Shown here one piece after another: positions 26,339-34,174 of a DNA stretch of 64,000 nt. The position numbers were made by a program, and so were the translations under genes. The notes under the pieces were generated by a model. It made no database searches. It was not told the DNA's origin and was given only the letters and a program-made list of their open reading frames with translations. The DNA comes from Pollutimonas sp036675275 (GTDB lineage Bacteria; Pseudomonadota; Gammaproteobacteria; Burkholderiales; Burkholderiaceae_B), in NCBI GenBank assembly GCA_036675275.1, contig JAKFFG010000006.1, positions 1-64,000 on the forward strand, read 5' to 3'. Every line of letters starts with the position of its first letter. Within the stretch, counting starts at the first letter, position 1.

Positions 26339-26654
26339 CAGTTTTATGCCAGATCAGAAGCTCGTAGCGATAGTCAGGGGTCGCCATGGCTTCGTACAGA
26401 AAATTGTTGTCGTCGAGAATGGCGTACAAGGGCCGAGGCTCGCGGTCGACCAGCATGCGCAGGCGCTGATGGGCGGGAAGAGTGCCGAGTGCTTCAAGCA
26501 CCAGTTCAAGGGGTTCGGGAGGAGGCAGCCCGCGGGTGTCGAGCAGGATTTCGTCTTCGGATTGCGGGATAGTCATTGCTTGCTGCTCGGATTGCGGGAT
26601 AGTCATTGCTTGCTGCTCGGGTTGCTGCTTTTGACCACATTGGAAACAGAGCAT
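26316..26654 (-). CDS. DUF2249 protein with N-terminal CxxC and tandem repeat
   Basis: A 112-residue protein. The C-terminal 75 residues (ILLDTRGLPPPEPLELVLEAL ... YRYELLIWHK) match the DUF2249 fold, common near denitrification and haem genes. The N-terminus reads MLCFQCGQKQ, a CxxC resembling the first residues of hybrid-cluster proteins. Next comes a perfectly duplicated 10-residue segment, EQQAMTIPQS twice, encoded by a 30-bp tandem repeat. The function is unknown. It lies upstream of the NnrS-like gene, and no clear Shine-Dalgarno is seen. Confidence 0.78.
   Translation of the reverse strand: MLCFQCGQKQQPEQQAMTIPQSEQQAMTIPQSEDEILLDTRGLPPPEPLELVLEALGTLPAHQRLRMLVDREPRPLYAILDDNNFLYEAMATPDYRYELLIWHKTDASRPGF
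26561..26620. repeat. Perfect 30-bp tandem duplication
   Basis: The unit starting ATTGCGGGATAGTCATTGCT occurs at 26561-26590 and again, without change, at 26591-26620. It adds ten residues in frame to the DUF2249 protein. Perfect identity suggests a recent slippage or recombination event. Confidence 0.95.
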
Positions 26655-26681
26655 TTTTACATCTACTTAAACGACCTAACC

Positions 26682-26695
26682 TTGATATTTATTAA
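26682..26695 (+). promoter_or_regulatory. FNR-type box upstream of nitronate monooxygenase
   Basis: TTGAT-ATTT-ATTAA differs from the FNR consensus at one base. A CATAGT -10 at 26720-26725 lies near the class II distance from the box centre. It lies between divergent genes, but the geometry fits the plus-strand gene. Confidence 0.6.
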
Positions 26696-26767
26696 GGAAT
26701 ACGATGCCGTTCGCCTGCATAGTGGCTACTGCGTTTCCACGCCTCTATTTTTCGAAGGACACTTATC

Positions 26768-27973
26768 GTGCTGCAATCCGCTCTAGAACTACTCAAGCTG
26801 AAGGGCAAGTCCCTGTTACCCATTGTGCAGGGCGGAATGGGCGTGGGCGTGTCCGCCCACCGACTGGCAGGAACGGTAGCCTCGCTTGGCGCCTTCGGCA
26901 CCATATCCAGCGTCGACTTGCGCCGCCATCATCCCGACCTTATGGTTCAAACCGGCCGCTCGCGCAACAAGGCTCTCATCGATTCAGCCAATCTAGTCGC
27001 TCTCGACCGCGAAGTCAACGCAGCCAAGAAAATGGCACGGGGCAATGGCCTGGTGGCGGTCAATGTCATGAAAGCCGTGGCCGAGTATGCCGCCTACGTG
27101 CGCCAGGCATGCGAAAGCAACGCCGATGCCGTGGTGGTTGGCGCGGGGCTTCCGCTGGATCTCCCCGAGCTCACTACCGACTTCCCCAAGGTGGCGCTGG
27201 TGCCCATACTTTCCGATGTTCGCGGTATCGGCGTCATCCTGAAAAAATGGATGCGCAAGAACCGCCTTCCCGATGCCATCGTCATTGAAAATCCCCGCTA
27301 CGCCGCGGGCCACCTTGGCGCACCCAGCGCCGACGCGGTAAACAACCCCAACTTCGCCTTTCCCGCCGTGCTCGAGGGTACGCTGCAGTTGTTCAAAGAC
27401 CTGGGACTAGAACGCGAAAACATTCCGCTCATTACGGGGGGCGGCATACATAGCCACGAACAGGTAAAAGAACTCATGGGCATGGGCGCAAGCGGCGTAC
27501 AGTTGGGTACGCCTTTCGCCGTAACCGAAGAAGGCGATGCGCACCCCAATTTCAAGAAAGTACTGGTCGAGGCCCGGCCCGAAGACATCGTCACCTTCAT
27601 GAGCGTGGCAGGCTTGCCGGCACGCGCGGTGCGCACGCCCTGGCTGGCCAACTACCTTGAAAAAGAAGAAAAACTCCAACGCATGGCCAAGCCCAAGGCC
27701 TGCACGGTCGGTTTCGATTGCCTGGCCCAATGCGGCTTGCGCGACGGAATCAGCAAGCACGGTCAGTTTTGCATAGACACCCAACTGGCCTTTGCATTGG
27801 CGGGCGACATCCGGCGTGGCCTCTTCTTCCGCGGCTCCGAAAAGCTTCCTTTCGGCAACTCCATACGATCGGTGCGCGAGCTCATCGACTACCTGCTGAC
27901 TGGCATCAAACCCGCATTGGCAGCGGTCGCGTCGCCCACAGTCAGGTCCGAATCAGTGCTCGTTCCTGCCTGA
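26768..27973 (+). CDS. Nitronate monooxygenase family protein
   Basis: A 401-residue FMN TIM-barrel enzyme of the 2-nitropropane dioxygenase family. It shows PIVQGGMGVGVSAHRLAG near the N-terminus, VVGAGLPLDLPEL, and the phosphate-binding GGGIHSHEQVKELMGMGASGVQLGTPF. It may oxidise nitronates, but many relatives have other roles. An insert with CTVGFDCLAQCGLRDG carries paired cysteines. The GTG at 26768 follows AAGGACA; no ATG fits. The FNR-type box upstream and the position between NnrS and ubiU suggest use under low oxygen. Confidence 0.87.
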   Translation: MLQSALELLKLKGKSLLPIVQGGMGVGVSAHRLAGTVASLGAFGTISSVDLRRHHPDLMVQTGRSRNKALIDSANLVALDREVNAAKKMARGNGLVAVNVMKAVAEYAAYVRQACESNADAVVVGAGLPLDLPELTTDFPKVALVPILSDVRGIGVILKKWMRKNRLPDAIVIENPRYAAGHLGAPSADAVNNPNFAFPAVLEGTLQLFKDLGLERENIPLITGGGIHSHEQVKELMGMGASGVQLGTPFAVTEEGDAHPNFKKVLVEARPEDIVTFMSVAGLPARAVRTPWLANYLEKEEKLQRMAKPKACTVGFDCLAQCGLRDGISKHGQFCIDTQLAFALAGDIRRGLFFRGSEKLPFGNSIRSVRELIDYLLTGIKPALAAVASPTVRSESVLVPA

Positions 27974-28104
27974 TTCCTCCATGGCACTCCTGCTTCAAGG
28001 CAGGAAATCAAAGAAAAGTCTCCGAACGCTCTGGCAAGGGCTTTGGTTGGGATTTCTTGTGCCCGAATTTCCGTGTATGGCTCTAAACGTATCAAGGCGA
28101 CACC

Positions 28105-29157
28105 ATGACGCTAACGCATCCTACTCAACGAGTTTCCGCAACGACTACGGGCGCACCGCCCATGGAACTGGTTTGCCCCGCCGGCAGCTTGCCGGCGCTC
28201 AAAGCGGCTGTCGATAACGGCGCCGACTGTGTGTATCTGGGCTTTCGCGATGTCACTAACGCACGCAACTTCGCCGGCCTGAACTTCGACGAAACTGCCA
28301 TCAACGAAGGCATACGCTATGCCCATGCGCATCGGCGCAAGGTGTTCGTCGCACTGAATACTTATCCGCAACCGTCGGGCTGGCAGTTGTGGCGCGCAGC
28401 GGTCGACCGTGCCGCCGATTCCGGCATCGACGCGATGATCGTGGCCGACCCCGGTCTGATGCAGTACGCCAGCCAGCACCATCCTCAGTTGCGCCTGCAT
28501 CTGTCGGTACAGGGTTCGGCCACGAATTACGAGGCCATCAATTTCTATCGCAAGCATTTCGGCGTAGTTCGTGCGGTGCTGCCGCGCGTACTGTCGCTGA
28601 TCCAGGTCGAGCAGGTTACCGAAAAGACGCCGGTCGAAATCGAGGTGTTCGGCTTCGGCAGCTTGTGCGTCATGGTAGAGGGGCGCTGCGCACTGTCGTC
28701 CTATGCTACGGGCGAGTCGCCCAATACCCATGGGGTTTGTTCGCCCGCCAAGTCGGTACGCTGGCAACAGACGCCGCAAGGCCTGGAGTCTCGCTTGAAC
28801 GGCGTACTTATCGACCGCTATGCCGAAGGCGAGAACGCGGGCTATCCCACTTTGTGCAAAGGACGCTTCGACGTTGCCGAAGAAAACTATTACGCGCTCG
28901 AAGAACCCACCAGCTTGAATACGTTGGAGCTTCTTCCCAAATTGATGAAAATGGGCGTACGTGCAATAAAAATCGAAGGCCGGCAACGCAGCCCGGCCTA
29001 TGTCGCGCAGGTTACCCGCGTGTGGCGCGACGCCATCGACCAATGCCTTGCCAGTCAGCAACGCTACTCGGTTAAGCCGGGCTGGATGTCCGAACTGAAC
29101 AAGGTTGCCGAAGGCCAGCAGCACACGCTCGGCGCTTATCACCGCCCCTGGAAATGA
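28105..29157 (+). CDS. ubiU: O2-independent ubiquinone hydroxylation protein UbiU
   Basis: A 350-residue U32-family protein. Cysteines C188, C195, C212 and C251 have exactly the spacing of the 4Fe-4S ligands of E. coli UbiU (169, 176, 193, 232). ELVCPAGSLPALKAAVDNGAD marks the start of the conserved domain. With UbiV it carries out O2-independent ring hydroxylation in ubiquinone synthesis. The ATG at 28105 follows AAGGCGACACC. It gives 19 residues more than E. coli; M20 is the alternative start. Confidence 0.93.
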   Translation: MTLTHPTQRVSATTTGAPPMELVCPAGSLPALKAAVDNGADCVYLGFRDVTNARNFAGLNFDETAINEGIRYAHAHRRKVFVALNTYPQPSGWQLWRAAVDRAADSGIDAMIVADPGLMQYASQHHPQLRLHLSVQGSATNYEAINFYRKHFGVVRAVLPRVLSLIQVEQVTEKTPVEIEVFGFGSLCVMVEGRCALSSYATGESPNTHGVCSPAKSVRWQQTPQGLESRLNGVLIDRYAEGENAGYPTLCKGRFDVAEENYYALEEPTSLNTLELLPKLMKMGVRAIKIEGRQRSPAYVAQVTRVWRDAIDQCLASQQRYSVKPGWMSELNKVAEGQQHTLGAYHRPWK

Positions 29158-29218
29158 AACCCATTTCCGCTATTCGTTGCTCGCAAGAAACAGGCTACAA
29201 CATGCAGGAGGCAGTACC

Positions 29219-30106
29219 TTGAAAATCGCTTTGGGACCCGTGCAATATTATTGGTCGCGCGTGACCATGATGCAATTCTATGAATCCATGGCGCATGCGC
29301 CGATCGATATCGTGTACTTGGGTGAAACAGTCTGTTCACGTCGGCACGAGCTTCGCTTGCCCGACTGGCTAGACATCGCCGGCATGCTGGCCGATGCAGG
29401 AAAAGAGGTCATATTGTCGACCCAGGTGCTGCTGGAGTCGGGCAATGATCTGGCCACGCTTCGGAAAATCGCCGATAACGGCGGCTATACGGTCGAAGCC
29501 AACGATATGGGCGCAGTCCATTGCCTCGAAGGCCAGCCCTTCATCGCCGGGCCGTACCTGAATGTTTACAGTGCGCCCACCCTCGATGTCCTGGCGCGCA
29601 TGGGCGCGCGTCGCTGGGTGATGCCGCTTGAAATGGGCCGTGAAGGCCTGGCCCAAATGCAGCAAGACCGACCGCCCGGCATGGAAACAGAAGTGTTTGC
29701 CTACGGGCGTATGCCCCTGGCGTTCTCGGCGCGTTGTTTTACCGCGCGCAATCGCAATATACCCAAAGACAATTGCCAGTATGTGTGCATGGATCATCCC
29801 AACGGGCTTCTTCTGGAGACTCGCGAAGGGCAGCCGTTTCTGGTGCTCAACGGCACACAGACGCAATCGGCGCTGGTCTATAACTTGCTGGATCAAACCA
29901 AAGTCATGCGCGATATGGACGTGGATGTCCTAAGGCTTAGCCCGCAGGCGGAACACATGGTCGATGTCGTGCAACTGTTCCATGGCGTGATGCAGGGGGA
30001 ACTGGTTGTGCGCCACGCCTACGAGCGACTTCTGCCCCTGATGCCGGCCGCTGCCTGTAATGGCTACTGGCATGGCAGTCCGGGCCTGGAACTCGTAGAA
30101 GCTTAA
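29219..30106 (+). CDS. ubiV: O2-independent ubiquinone hydroxylation protein UbiV
   Basis: A 295-residue U32-family partner of UbiU. Cysteines C39, C173, C186 and C190 keep the C-x12-C-x3-C pattern of the UbiV 4Fe-4S site. The start is a TTG at 29219 preceded by a strong AGGAGG; upstream in-frame codons overlap ubiU and lack conservation. It lies 61 bp after ubiU and is cotranscribed. Confidence 0.93.
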   Translation: MKIALGPVQYYWSRVTMMQFYESMAHAPIDIVYLGETVCSRRHELRLPDWLDIAGMLADAGKEVILSTQVLLESGNDLATLRKIADNGGYTVEANDMGAVHCLEGQPFIAGPYLNVYSAPTLDVLARMGARRWVMPLEMGREGLAQMQQDRPPGMETEVFAYGRMPLAFSARCFTARNRNIPKDNCQYVCMDHPNGLLLETREGQPFLVLNGTQTQSALVYNLLDQTKVMRDMDVDVLRLSPQAEHMVDVVQLFHGVMQGELVVRHAYERLLPLMPAAACNGYWHGSPGLELVEA

Positions 30107-30123
30107 TCAAAGGCCTATAGCTT

Positions 30124-30741
30124 ATGTATTACGGCGAACGCTTCAACAGCATCAGTCACCTGGCCGGCGCTGCCCTGGCCACGGTAGGCGCGGTCGCACT
30201 CATTATCCTGGCTGCGCGCGCGGGCGACCCCTGGAAGATTGTCAGTTTCAGCGTGTACGGCGTCATGCTGATAGCGCTGTATCTGGCTTCAACGCTTTAT
30301 CACAGCCTGCGGGGCCGCGCCAAAAGGATCTGGTGCAAGTTCGATCACTGCGCGATCTACCTGCTGATCGCAGGAAGCTACACCCCTTTCGCGTTAGTAA
30401 GCTTGCGCGGCGCCTGGGGTTGGTCGCTGTTTGGATCCGTCTGGGCACTGGCCATATTCGGCATCGTCCAGGAGGTCTGGCTGGCCAAAGGACAGCGCAT
30501 TCTGTCCCTGGTCATCTATGTGCTGATGGGCTGGCTGGCGGTAGTGGCCGCCGTTCCACTGGTGCAGGCGCTGTCATGGGAAGGCTTTTTGTGGTTGGCC
30601 GCCGGCGGGCTCGTATACACCATAGGCATCATCTTTTACGTTTTCGACGAAAAGTGGCGCCACGGTCATGGCGTATGGCATTTATTCGTGCTGGGCGGCA
30701 GCGTGTGTCACTATTTTACGGTTGTGTCCTATGTCGCTTGA
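30124..30741 (+). CDS. Hemolysin III / TrhA family membrane protein
   Basis: A 205-residue PAQR-related protein with seven predicted membrane helices. EERFNSISHL-like start (GERFNSISHLAGAAL), LASTLYHSLRG, FDHCAIYLLIAGSYTPF and HGVWHLFVLGGSVCHYF carry the conserved Ser, His and Asp of a putative metal site. Its role in bacteria is linked to membrane lipid or energetic homeostasis. It sits between ubiV and ubiT, 17 bp after ubiV. Confidence 0.9.
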   Translation: MYYGERFNSISHLAGAALATVGAVALIILAARAGDPWKIVSFSVYGVMLIALYLASTLYHSLRGRAKRIWCKFDHCAIYLLIAGSYTPFALVSLRGAWGWSLFGSVWALAIFGIVQEVWLAKGQRILSLVIYVLMGWLAVVAAVPLVQALSWEGFLWLAAGGLVYTIGIIFYVFDEKWRHGHGVWHLFVLGGSVCHYFTVVSYVA

Positions 30742-30768
30742 GTCATGGGTCTTCATAAGGAATGTTCA

Positions 30769-31233
30769 ATGAGCCCCTCCGCCTATTCGTTTCCGGCCCC
30801 GCTACAAAAGGTGCTGTCCCGCTTGCCGCCTTATCCGGGCTCTGTCCTGTTCGTTGCCGGGCTTAACCTGGCGCTTGCCCGCCATCTTCCGCTCGACACC
30901 TTGCGTTTACTCGACGGCAAGAAATTGCGTATTCAAGCAAAAGACGCTGGAGTGGGGTTCGACTTCATCTGGCGCAACGGTTCTTTCTCAGCCGCGCGCC
31001 ATGCCGACGCGGCCGACCTGGCAATCAGCGCAAGCGTTCATGACTTCCTGTTGCTGGTGCAACGCAAAGAAGACCCGGATACCTTGTTCTTCAGCCGCCG
31101 GCTTGTCATGGAAGGCGACACAGAACTGGGCTTGCTGGTAAAAAATACGCTGGACGCGATTGACTTGTCGGTGTTTTCGCCAGGCAATTTTCTTCCCGCC
31201 AGGCTGTTCGGACGCGAGGCCGGCCAGTATTGA
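30769..31233 (+). CDS. ubiT: Ubiquinone accessory lipid carrier UbiT (SCP2 domain)
   Basis: A 154-residue SCP2-domain protein. It contains LPLDTLRLLDGKKLRI, FDFIWRNGSF and LVMEGDTELGLLVKNTLDAIDL, matching UbiT (YhbT). It binds ubiquinone intermediates for the UbiUV pathway. AAGGAATGTTCA precedes the ATG at 30769. It is the last gene of the ubiU-ubiV-trhA-ubiT group. Confidence 0.92.
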   Translation: MSPSAYSFPAPLQKVLSRLPPYPGSVLFVAGLNLALARHLPLDTLRLLDGKKLRIQAKDAGVGFDFIWRNGSFSAARHADAADLAISASVHDFLLLVQRKEDPDTLFFSRRLVMEGDTELGLLVKNTLDAIDLSVFSPGNFLPARLFGREAGQY

Positions 31234-31286
31234 TCGGTCGGCGCCTACGTTCAAGCCGCGCCGCCAGCATATACACAAAGGGAAAC

Positions 31287-31317
31287 GCGCCATTGCCCCG
31301 AGCGGGCGAAATGGCGC
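31287..31317. terminator. Inverted repeat between convergent ubiT and nrdG
   Basis: GCGCCATT (31287-31294) and AATGGCGC (31310-31317) form an 8-bp stem extended by GC-rich pairing inside. It is placed to end both convergent transcripts, though no long T-run follows either way. Confidence 0.5.
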
Positions 31318-31328
31318 GGGTTGCGGAT

Positions 31329-32087
31329 TCAGCTGCGCCGCAGCTGAAACCTTGGAAACAGCTCGGCAATTTGCTCAATGACGCCTGCACTGGGATATGT
31401 GCATGACATGCTGGCGTTCAGCGTGTCGTCGCTGCATCCTTGCATGCGGAACACCTGCAGGGCGTAGCTCTTGACCTGCATTTTGGCCAGTGTACGCGCC
31501 AGCCGCAGCAATGCGGGCTCGGGCAGCAATGCCGGATGTGCAGTTGTGCGGCATTCGTACGCCACACCGCTGGCCAGGACCGTCTCCAGGCTGGCCAGCG
31601 CCTGCATGCCGCTATTTGCCACTCTTGTGGTGGTGGAGTAGTGGGCAAACTCGGCTTTGACATCCAGACCTATCCAGTCCAGCAATGGAAGCACGCTTTT
31701 CAGGCGCGCGGGATGTGTACCGCCACTATGCATGCCGATTTTGTAGCCCAGCGCGCGGACTTGTTCCATGGCGCTGCCCAAAGCCGGATCCATGGAAGGT
31801 TCGCCGCCACTAAATACCACCGCGTCGATAAGGCCTGTTCTGCGTTTCAGTAAGGCCAGTACGTCGGACCACGCGATAGGGCTGCGGACGGTGCGCTGTT
31901 GCAAGTGTGGATTGTGGCAGTAGCCGCAGCGCCATGGGCATCCCTGCACGAATACCGCTGCGGCTAGCTGGCCCGGATAGTCGGTGGCAGTGAACGGCGT
32001 TACGCCGCCCACTTTCAGGGTACGACCGGGCTGCCGCGCGTCAGGCGGCAAGCTGGGCTCCTTGCTCGGTGAAATACTTGCGCTCAT
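31329..32087 (-). CDS. nrdG: Anaerobic ribonucleotide reductase activating protein
   Basis: A 252-residue radical-SAM activase with C50-x3-C54-x2-C57 (VQGCPWRCGYCHNP) and FSGGEPSMDP. It generates the glycyl radical on the class III reductase. The ATG at 32087 follows AAGGCGAG and overlaps the end of the small glycyl-radical gene by 47 bp. The operon order is nrdD, glycyl-radical subunit, nrdG. Confidence 0.93.
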   Translation of the reverse strand: MSASISPSKEPSLPPDARQPGRTLKVGGVTPFTATDYPGQLAAAVFVQGCPWRCGYCHNPHLQQRTVRSPIAWSDVLALLKRRTGLIDAVVFSGGEPSMDPALGSAMEQVRALGYKIGMHSGGTHPARLKSVLPLLDWIGLDVKAEFAHYSTTTRVANSGMQALASLETVLASGVAYECRTTAHPALLPEPALLRLARTLAKMQVKSYALQVFRMQGCSDDTLNASMSCTYPSAGVIEQIAELFPRFQLRRS

Positions 32088-32235
32088 GGAACTCGCCTTT
32101 CTTTCCGATATTGAAGGACGACATGGGACGGTGGTAGCCCATGACGCGCGTCCAGATTTCGCAAGGTTGGCGTTCGTCGTCGGACAAGGTTATGGCGGGT
32201 GCCGCGGCGTGAGTGTGTGCCTGAGTGGATTTCAT
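32041..32235 (-). CDS. Separate glycyl-radical domain of class III ribonucleotide reductase
   Basis: A 64-residue protein that corresponds to the extreme C-terminus of ordinary NrdD. EIWTRVMGYHRPMSSFNIGK aligns with the glycyl-radical loop, with G33 as the expected radical site. EFHERKYFTEQ matches the terminal segment. It has its own ATG and a strong AAGGAG at the right distance. It begins 27 bp after the nrdD stop, so it is translated independently. It should dock into the NrdD barrel and be activated by NrdG. Confidence 0.85.
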   Translation of the reverse strand: MKSTQAHTHAAAPAITLSDDERQPCEIWTRVMGYHRPMSSFNIGKKGEFHERKYFTEQGAQLAA

Positions 32236-32262
32236 GGTGCTTCTCCTTGGGTTGAAAAATGG

Positions 32263-33981
32263 TTATGCCGCCACGGCGCAGATCGAGCTGGCATCGGTTT
32301 TGCGGGCGATAAGTTCATCGTCGCATTTTGGGCAGAAGCGATGGCTTCCTCCAAGATAGCCATGCACCGGACAAATGGAAAAGGTTGGCGTGACGGTGAT
32401 GTAGGGCAGCTTGAAGCGGCTTAATGCGCGCCGTACCAATTTGCGGCACGCATCGGCGGTGGACAGGGGTTCGTTCATATACAGATGCAGCACGGTTCCG
32501 CCCGTATACTTGCGCTGCAAGTCGTCCTGGCGTTCCAGGGCTTCGAACGGGTCGTCGGTGTAGCCCACCGGTAATTGCGAGGAGTTGGTGTAATAAGGCA
32601 TATGCGCCGTGCCGGCCTGCAGGATGTCGGGGTAGCGTTTGCGGTCTTCCTTGGCAAAGCGGTAAGTCGTTCCTTCGGCTGGTGTTGCTTCCAGGTTGTA
32701 CATATGCCCGGTCTCTTCCTGGAACGCCAGCATGCGTGCACGGACGTGGTCGAGCAGCCTGACGGCAAGGTCGTAGCCCGGTACGGTGGTGATATCGTCT
32801 TTTCCATGGCTGAAATTGCGGATCATTTCATTCAGACCGTTCACACCCAAAGTGGAAAAGTGATTGCGCAGTGTGCCCAGGTAGCGCTTGGTGTATGGGA
32901 ACAGGCCGTTGTCCATATACCGTTGTATGACTTGGCGCTTGATTTCAAGACTGGTCTTGCCCAGTTCCAGCAGTTCGTCCAGGCGCTGCAACAGGGCGGT
33001 TTCGTCGCCCGCATGCAGGTATCCCAGCCGGGCGCAGTTGATCGTTACCACGCCCAGCGAACCGGTTTGCTCGGCCGAGCCGAACAAACCATTGCCGCGC
33101 TTGAGCAGTTCGCGCAGGTCCAGTTGCAGGCGGCAGCACATGGATCGGATCATGTTGGGTTTTAGCTCTGAATTAATGAAATTCTGGAAGTAGGGCAGTC
33201 CGTACTTGGCGGTCATCTCGAACAGAAGCTCGGCATTGGGGCTGTGCCAGTCGAAGTCGTCTGTGATGTTGTAAGTGGGAATCGGAAATGTGAATACGCG
33301 GCCCTTGGCGTCGCCTTCCATCATTACCTCGATGTAAGCGCGGTTGATCATGTCCATTTCCGCTTGCAGCTCGCCGTAGGTGTAGTCGACTTCCTTTCCT
33401 CCGATGCTGGGCACTTGCTGGCGAAGGTCGTCGGGACATACCCAGTCGAAGGTCAGGTTGGTGAAGGGTGTTTGAGTACCCCAGCGAGAGGGAACGTTAA
33501 GGTTGTAGATGAGTTCCTGCATGTACTGCTTGACCTCGGCATAGCTCAGGTGATCCTGGCGGATGAAAGGCGCCATATAGGTGTCGAAAGAGCTGAAGGC
33601 CTGCGCGCCGGCCCATTCATTCTGCAGCGTGCCCAGGAAGTTCACGATCTGCCCGATTGCGCTGGACATATGCCTGGGCGGGGTGGATTCGACCTTGCCG
33701 GGTATGCCGTTCAGGCCTTCGTTCAACAGCATACGCAAAGACCATCCAGCGCAGTATCCCGACAGCATATCGAGGTCGTGCACATGCAGGTCGGCATTGC
33801 GGTGTGCCTCGCCGACGGCCGCCGGATACACATGGCTGAGCCAGTAATTGGCAATGACCTTGCCCGAGACGTTCAGTATCAAGCCGCCCAGCGAGTACCC
33901 TTGGTTTGCGTTGGCATTGACGCGCCAGTCCACTTGATTCAGATATTCGTTGATGGAAGACGCGACCTCGATGTGTGGCAT
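32263..33981 (-). CDS. nrdD: Class III anaerobic ribonucleotide reductase, catalytic subunit without ATP-cone and glycyl loop
   Basis: A 572-residue reductase core that makes deoxyribonucleotides without oxygen. NQGYSLGGLILNVSGKVIANYW opens the barrel. YCAGWSLRMLL and GVVTINCARLGYL carry expected active-site cysteines. The zinc site near the end reads C537-x2-H540 ... C550-x2-C553 (CPVHGYL, CPKC), with His in place of one usual Cys. The N-terminal ATP-cone of most NrdD proteins is missing, and the frame stops just before the glycyl-radical loop. AAGGAGCTCC precedes the ATG. Confidence 0.92.
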   Translation of the reverse strand: MPHIEVASSINEYLNQVDWRVNANANQGYSLGGLILNVSGKVIANYWLSHVYPAAVGEAHRNADLHVHDLDMLSGYCAGWSLRMLLNEGLNGIPGKVESTPPRHMSSAIGQIVNFLGTLQNEWAGAQAFSSFDTYMAPFIRQDHLSYAEVKQYMQELIYNLNVPSRWGTQTPFTNLTFDWVCPDDLRQQVPSIGGKEVDYTYGELQAEMDMINRAYIEVMMEGDAKGRVFTFPIPTYNITDDFDWHSPNAELLFEMTAKYGLPYFQNFINSELKPNMIRSMCCRLQLDLRELLKRGNGLFGSAEQTGSLGVVTINCARLGYLHAGDETALLQRLDELLELGKTSLEIKRQVIQRYMDNGLFPYTKRYLGTLRNHFSTLGVNGLNEMIRNFSHGKDDITTVPGYDLAVRLLDHVRARMLAFQEETGHMYNLEATPAEGTTYRFAKEDRKRYPDILQAGTAHMPYYTNSSQLPVGYTDDPFEALERQDDLQRKYTGGTVLHLYMNEPLSTADACRKLVRRALSRFKLPYITVTPTFSICPVHGYLGGSHRFCPKCDDELIARKTDASSICAVAA

Positions 33982-33993
33982 TGGAGCTCCTTG

Positions 33994-34046
33994 TTACTAT
34001 ATATAGTGGTTCTAATAAGAATAAACACTAGATATGGTGTCGTCAA
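33994..34046 (-). promoter_or_regulatory. nrdD promoter with two NrdR boxes
   Basis: Box 1 (33994-34009, core CTATATATAG) and box 2 (34025-34040, ACACTAGATATGGTGT) match the NrdR consensus ACACWATATATWGTGT. Their centres are 31 bp apart, three helical turns. On the minus strand TTGACG (34041-34046) and TATTCT (34018-34023) form a promoter with a 17-bp spacer. Box 2 fills that spacer and box 1 covers the start region. Confidence 0.85.
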
Positions 34047-34074
34047 CGAAGAGACCGGCATAATTCAGAAATGC

Positions 34075-34088
34075 TTGATCCAGGTTAA
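34075..34088 (-). promoter_or_regulatory. Degenerate FNR-type box upstream of nrdD
   Basis: TTGAT-CCAG-GTTAA matches one FNR half-site exactly and the other at three of five bases. Its centre is about 70 bp upstream of the inferred start of nrdD transcription, a class I position. Confidence 0.4.
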
Positions 34089-34096
34089 CTCGACAT

Positions 34097-34132
34097 AAAA
34101 AAACGCGCGCCCCGGGATGAGAGGCGCGCGTT
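34097..34132 (-). terminator. Rho-independent terminator of the DUF2249 gene
   Basis: A ten-bp stem, AACGCGCGCC / GGCGCGCGTT, is followed on the minus strand by a run of seven T. It separates the DUF2249 gene from the nrdD promoter. Confidence 0.88.
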
Positions 34133-34174
34133 CGGCGATAAACCGTTGGCGCGCACTGGCGCGCTAATTACGTG

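Noticed and set aside
26561..26620. Possible CRISPR-like repeat
   Set aside because: Two directly abutting 30-bp units without spacers, inside a coding frame; it is a tandem duplication.
30124..30741. Haemolysin or virulence function for the hemolysin III family gene
   Set aside because: The family name is historical. The membrane topology and place among ubi genes point to a housekeeping role.
32236..32262. Frameshift or sequencing error splitting nrdD
   Set aside because: The second gene has its own ATG and a strong Shine-Dalgarno at correct distance, and the two proteins end and begin with non-conserved tails. This looks like a real gene boundary.
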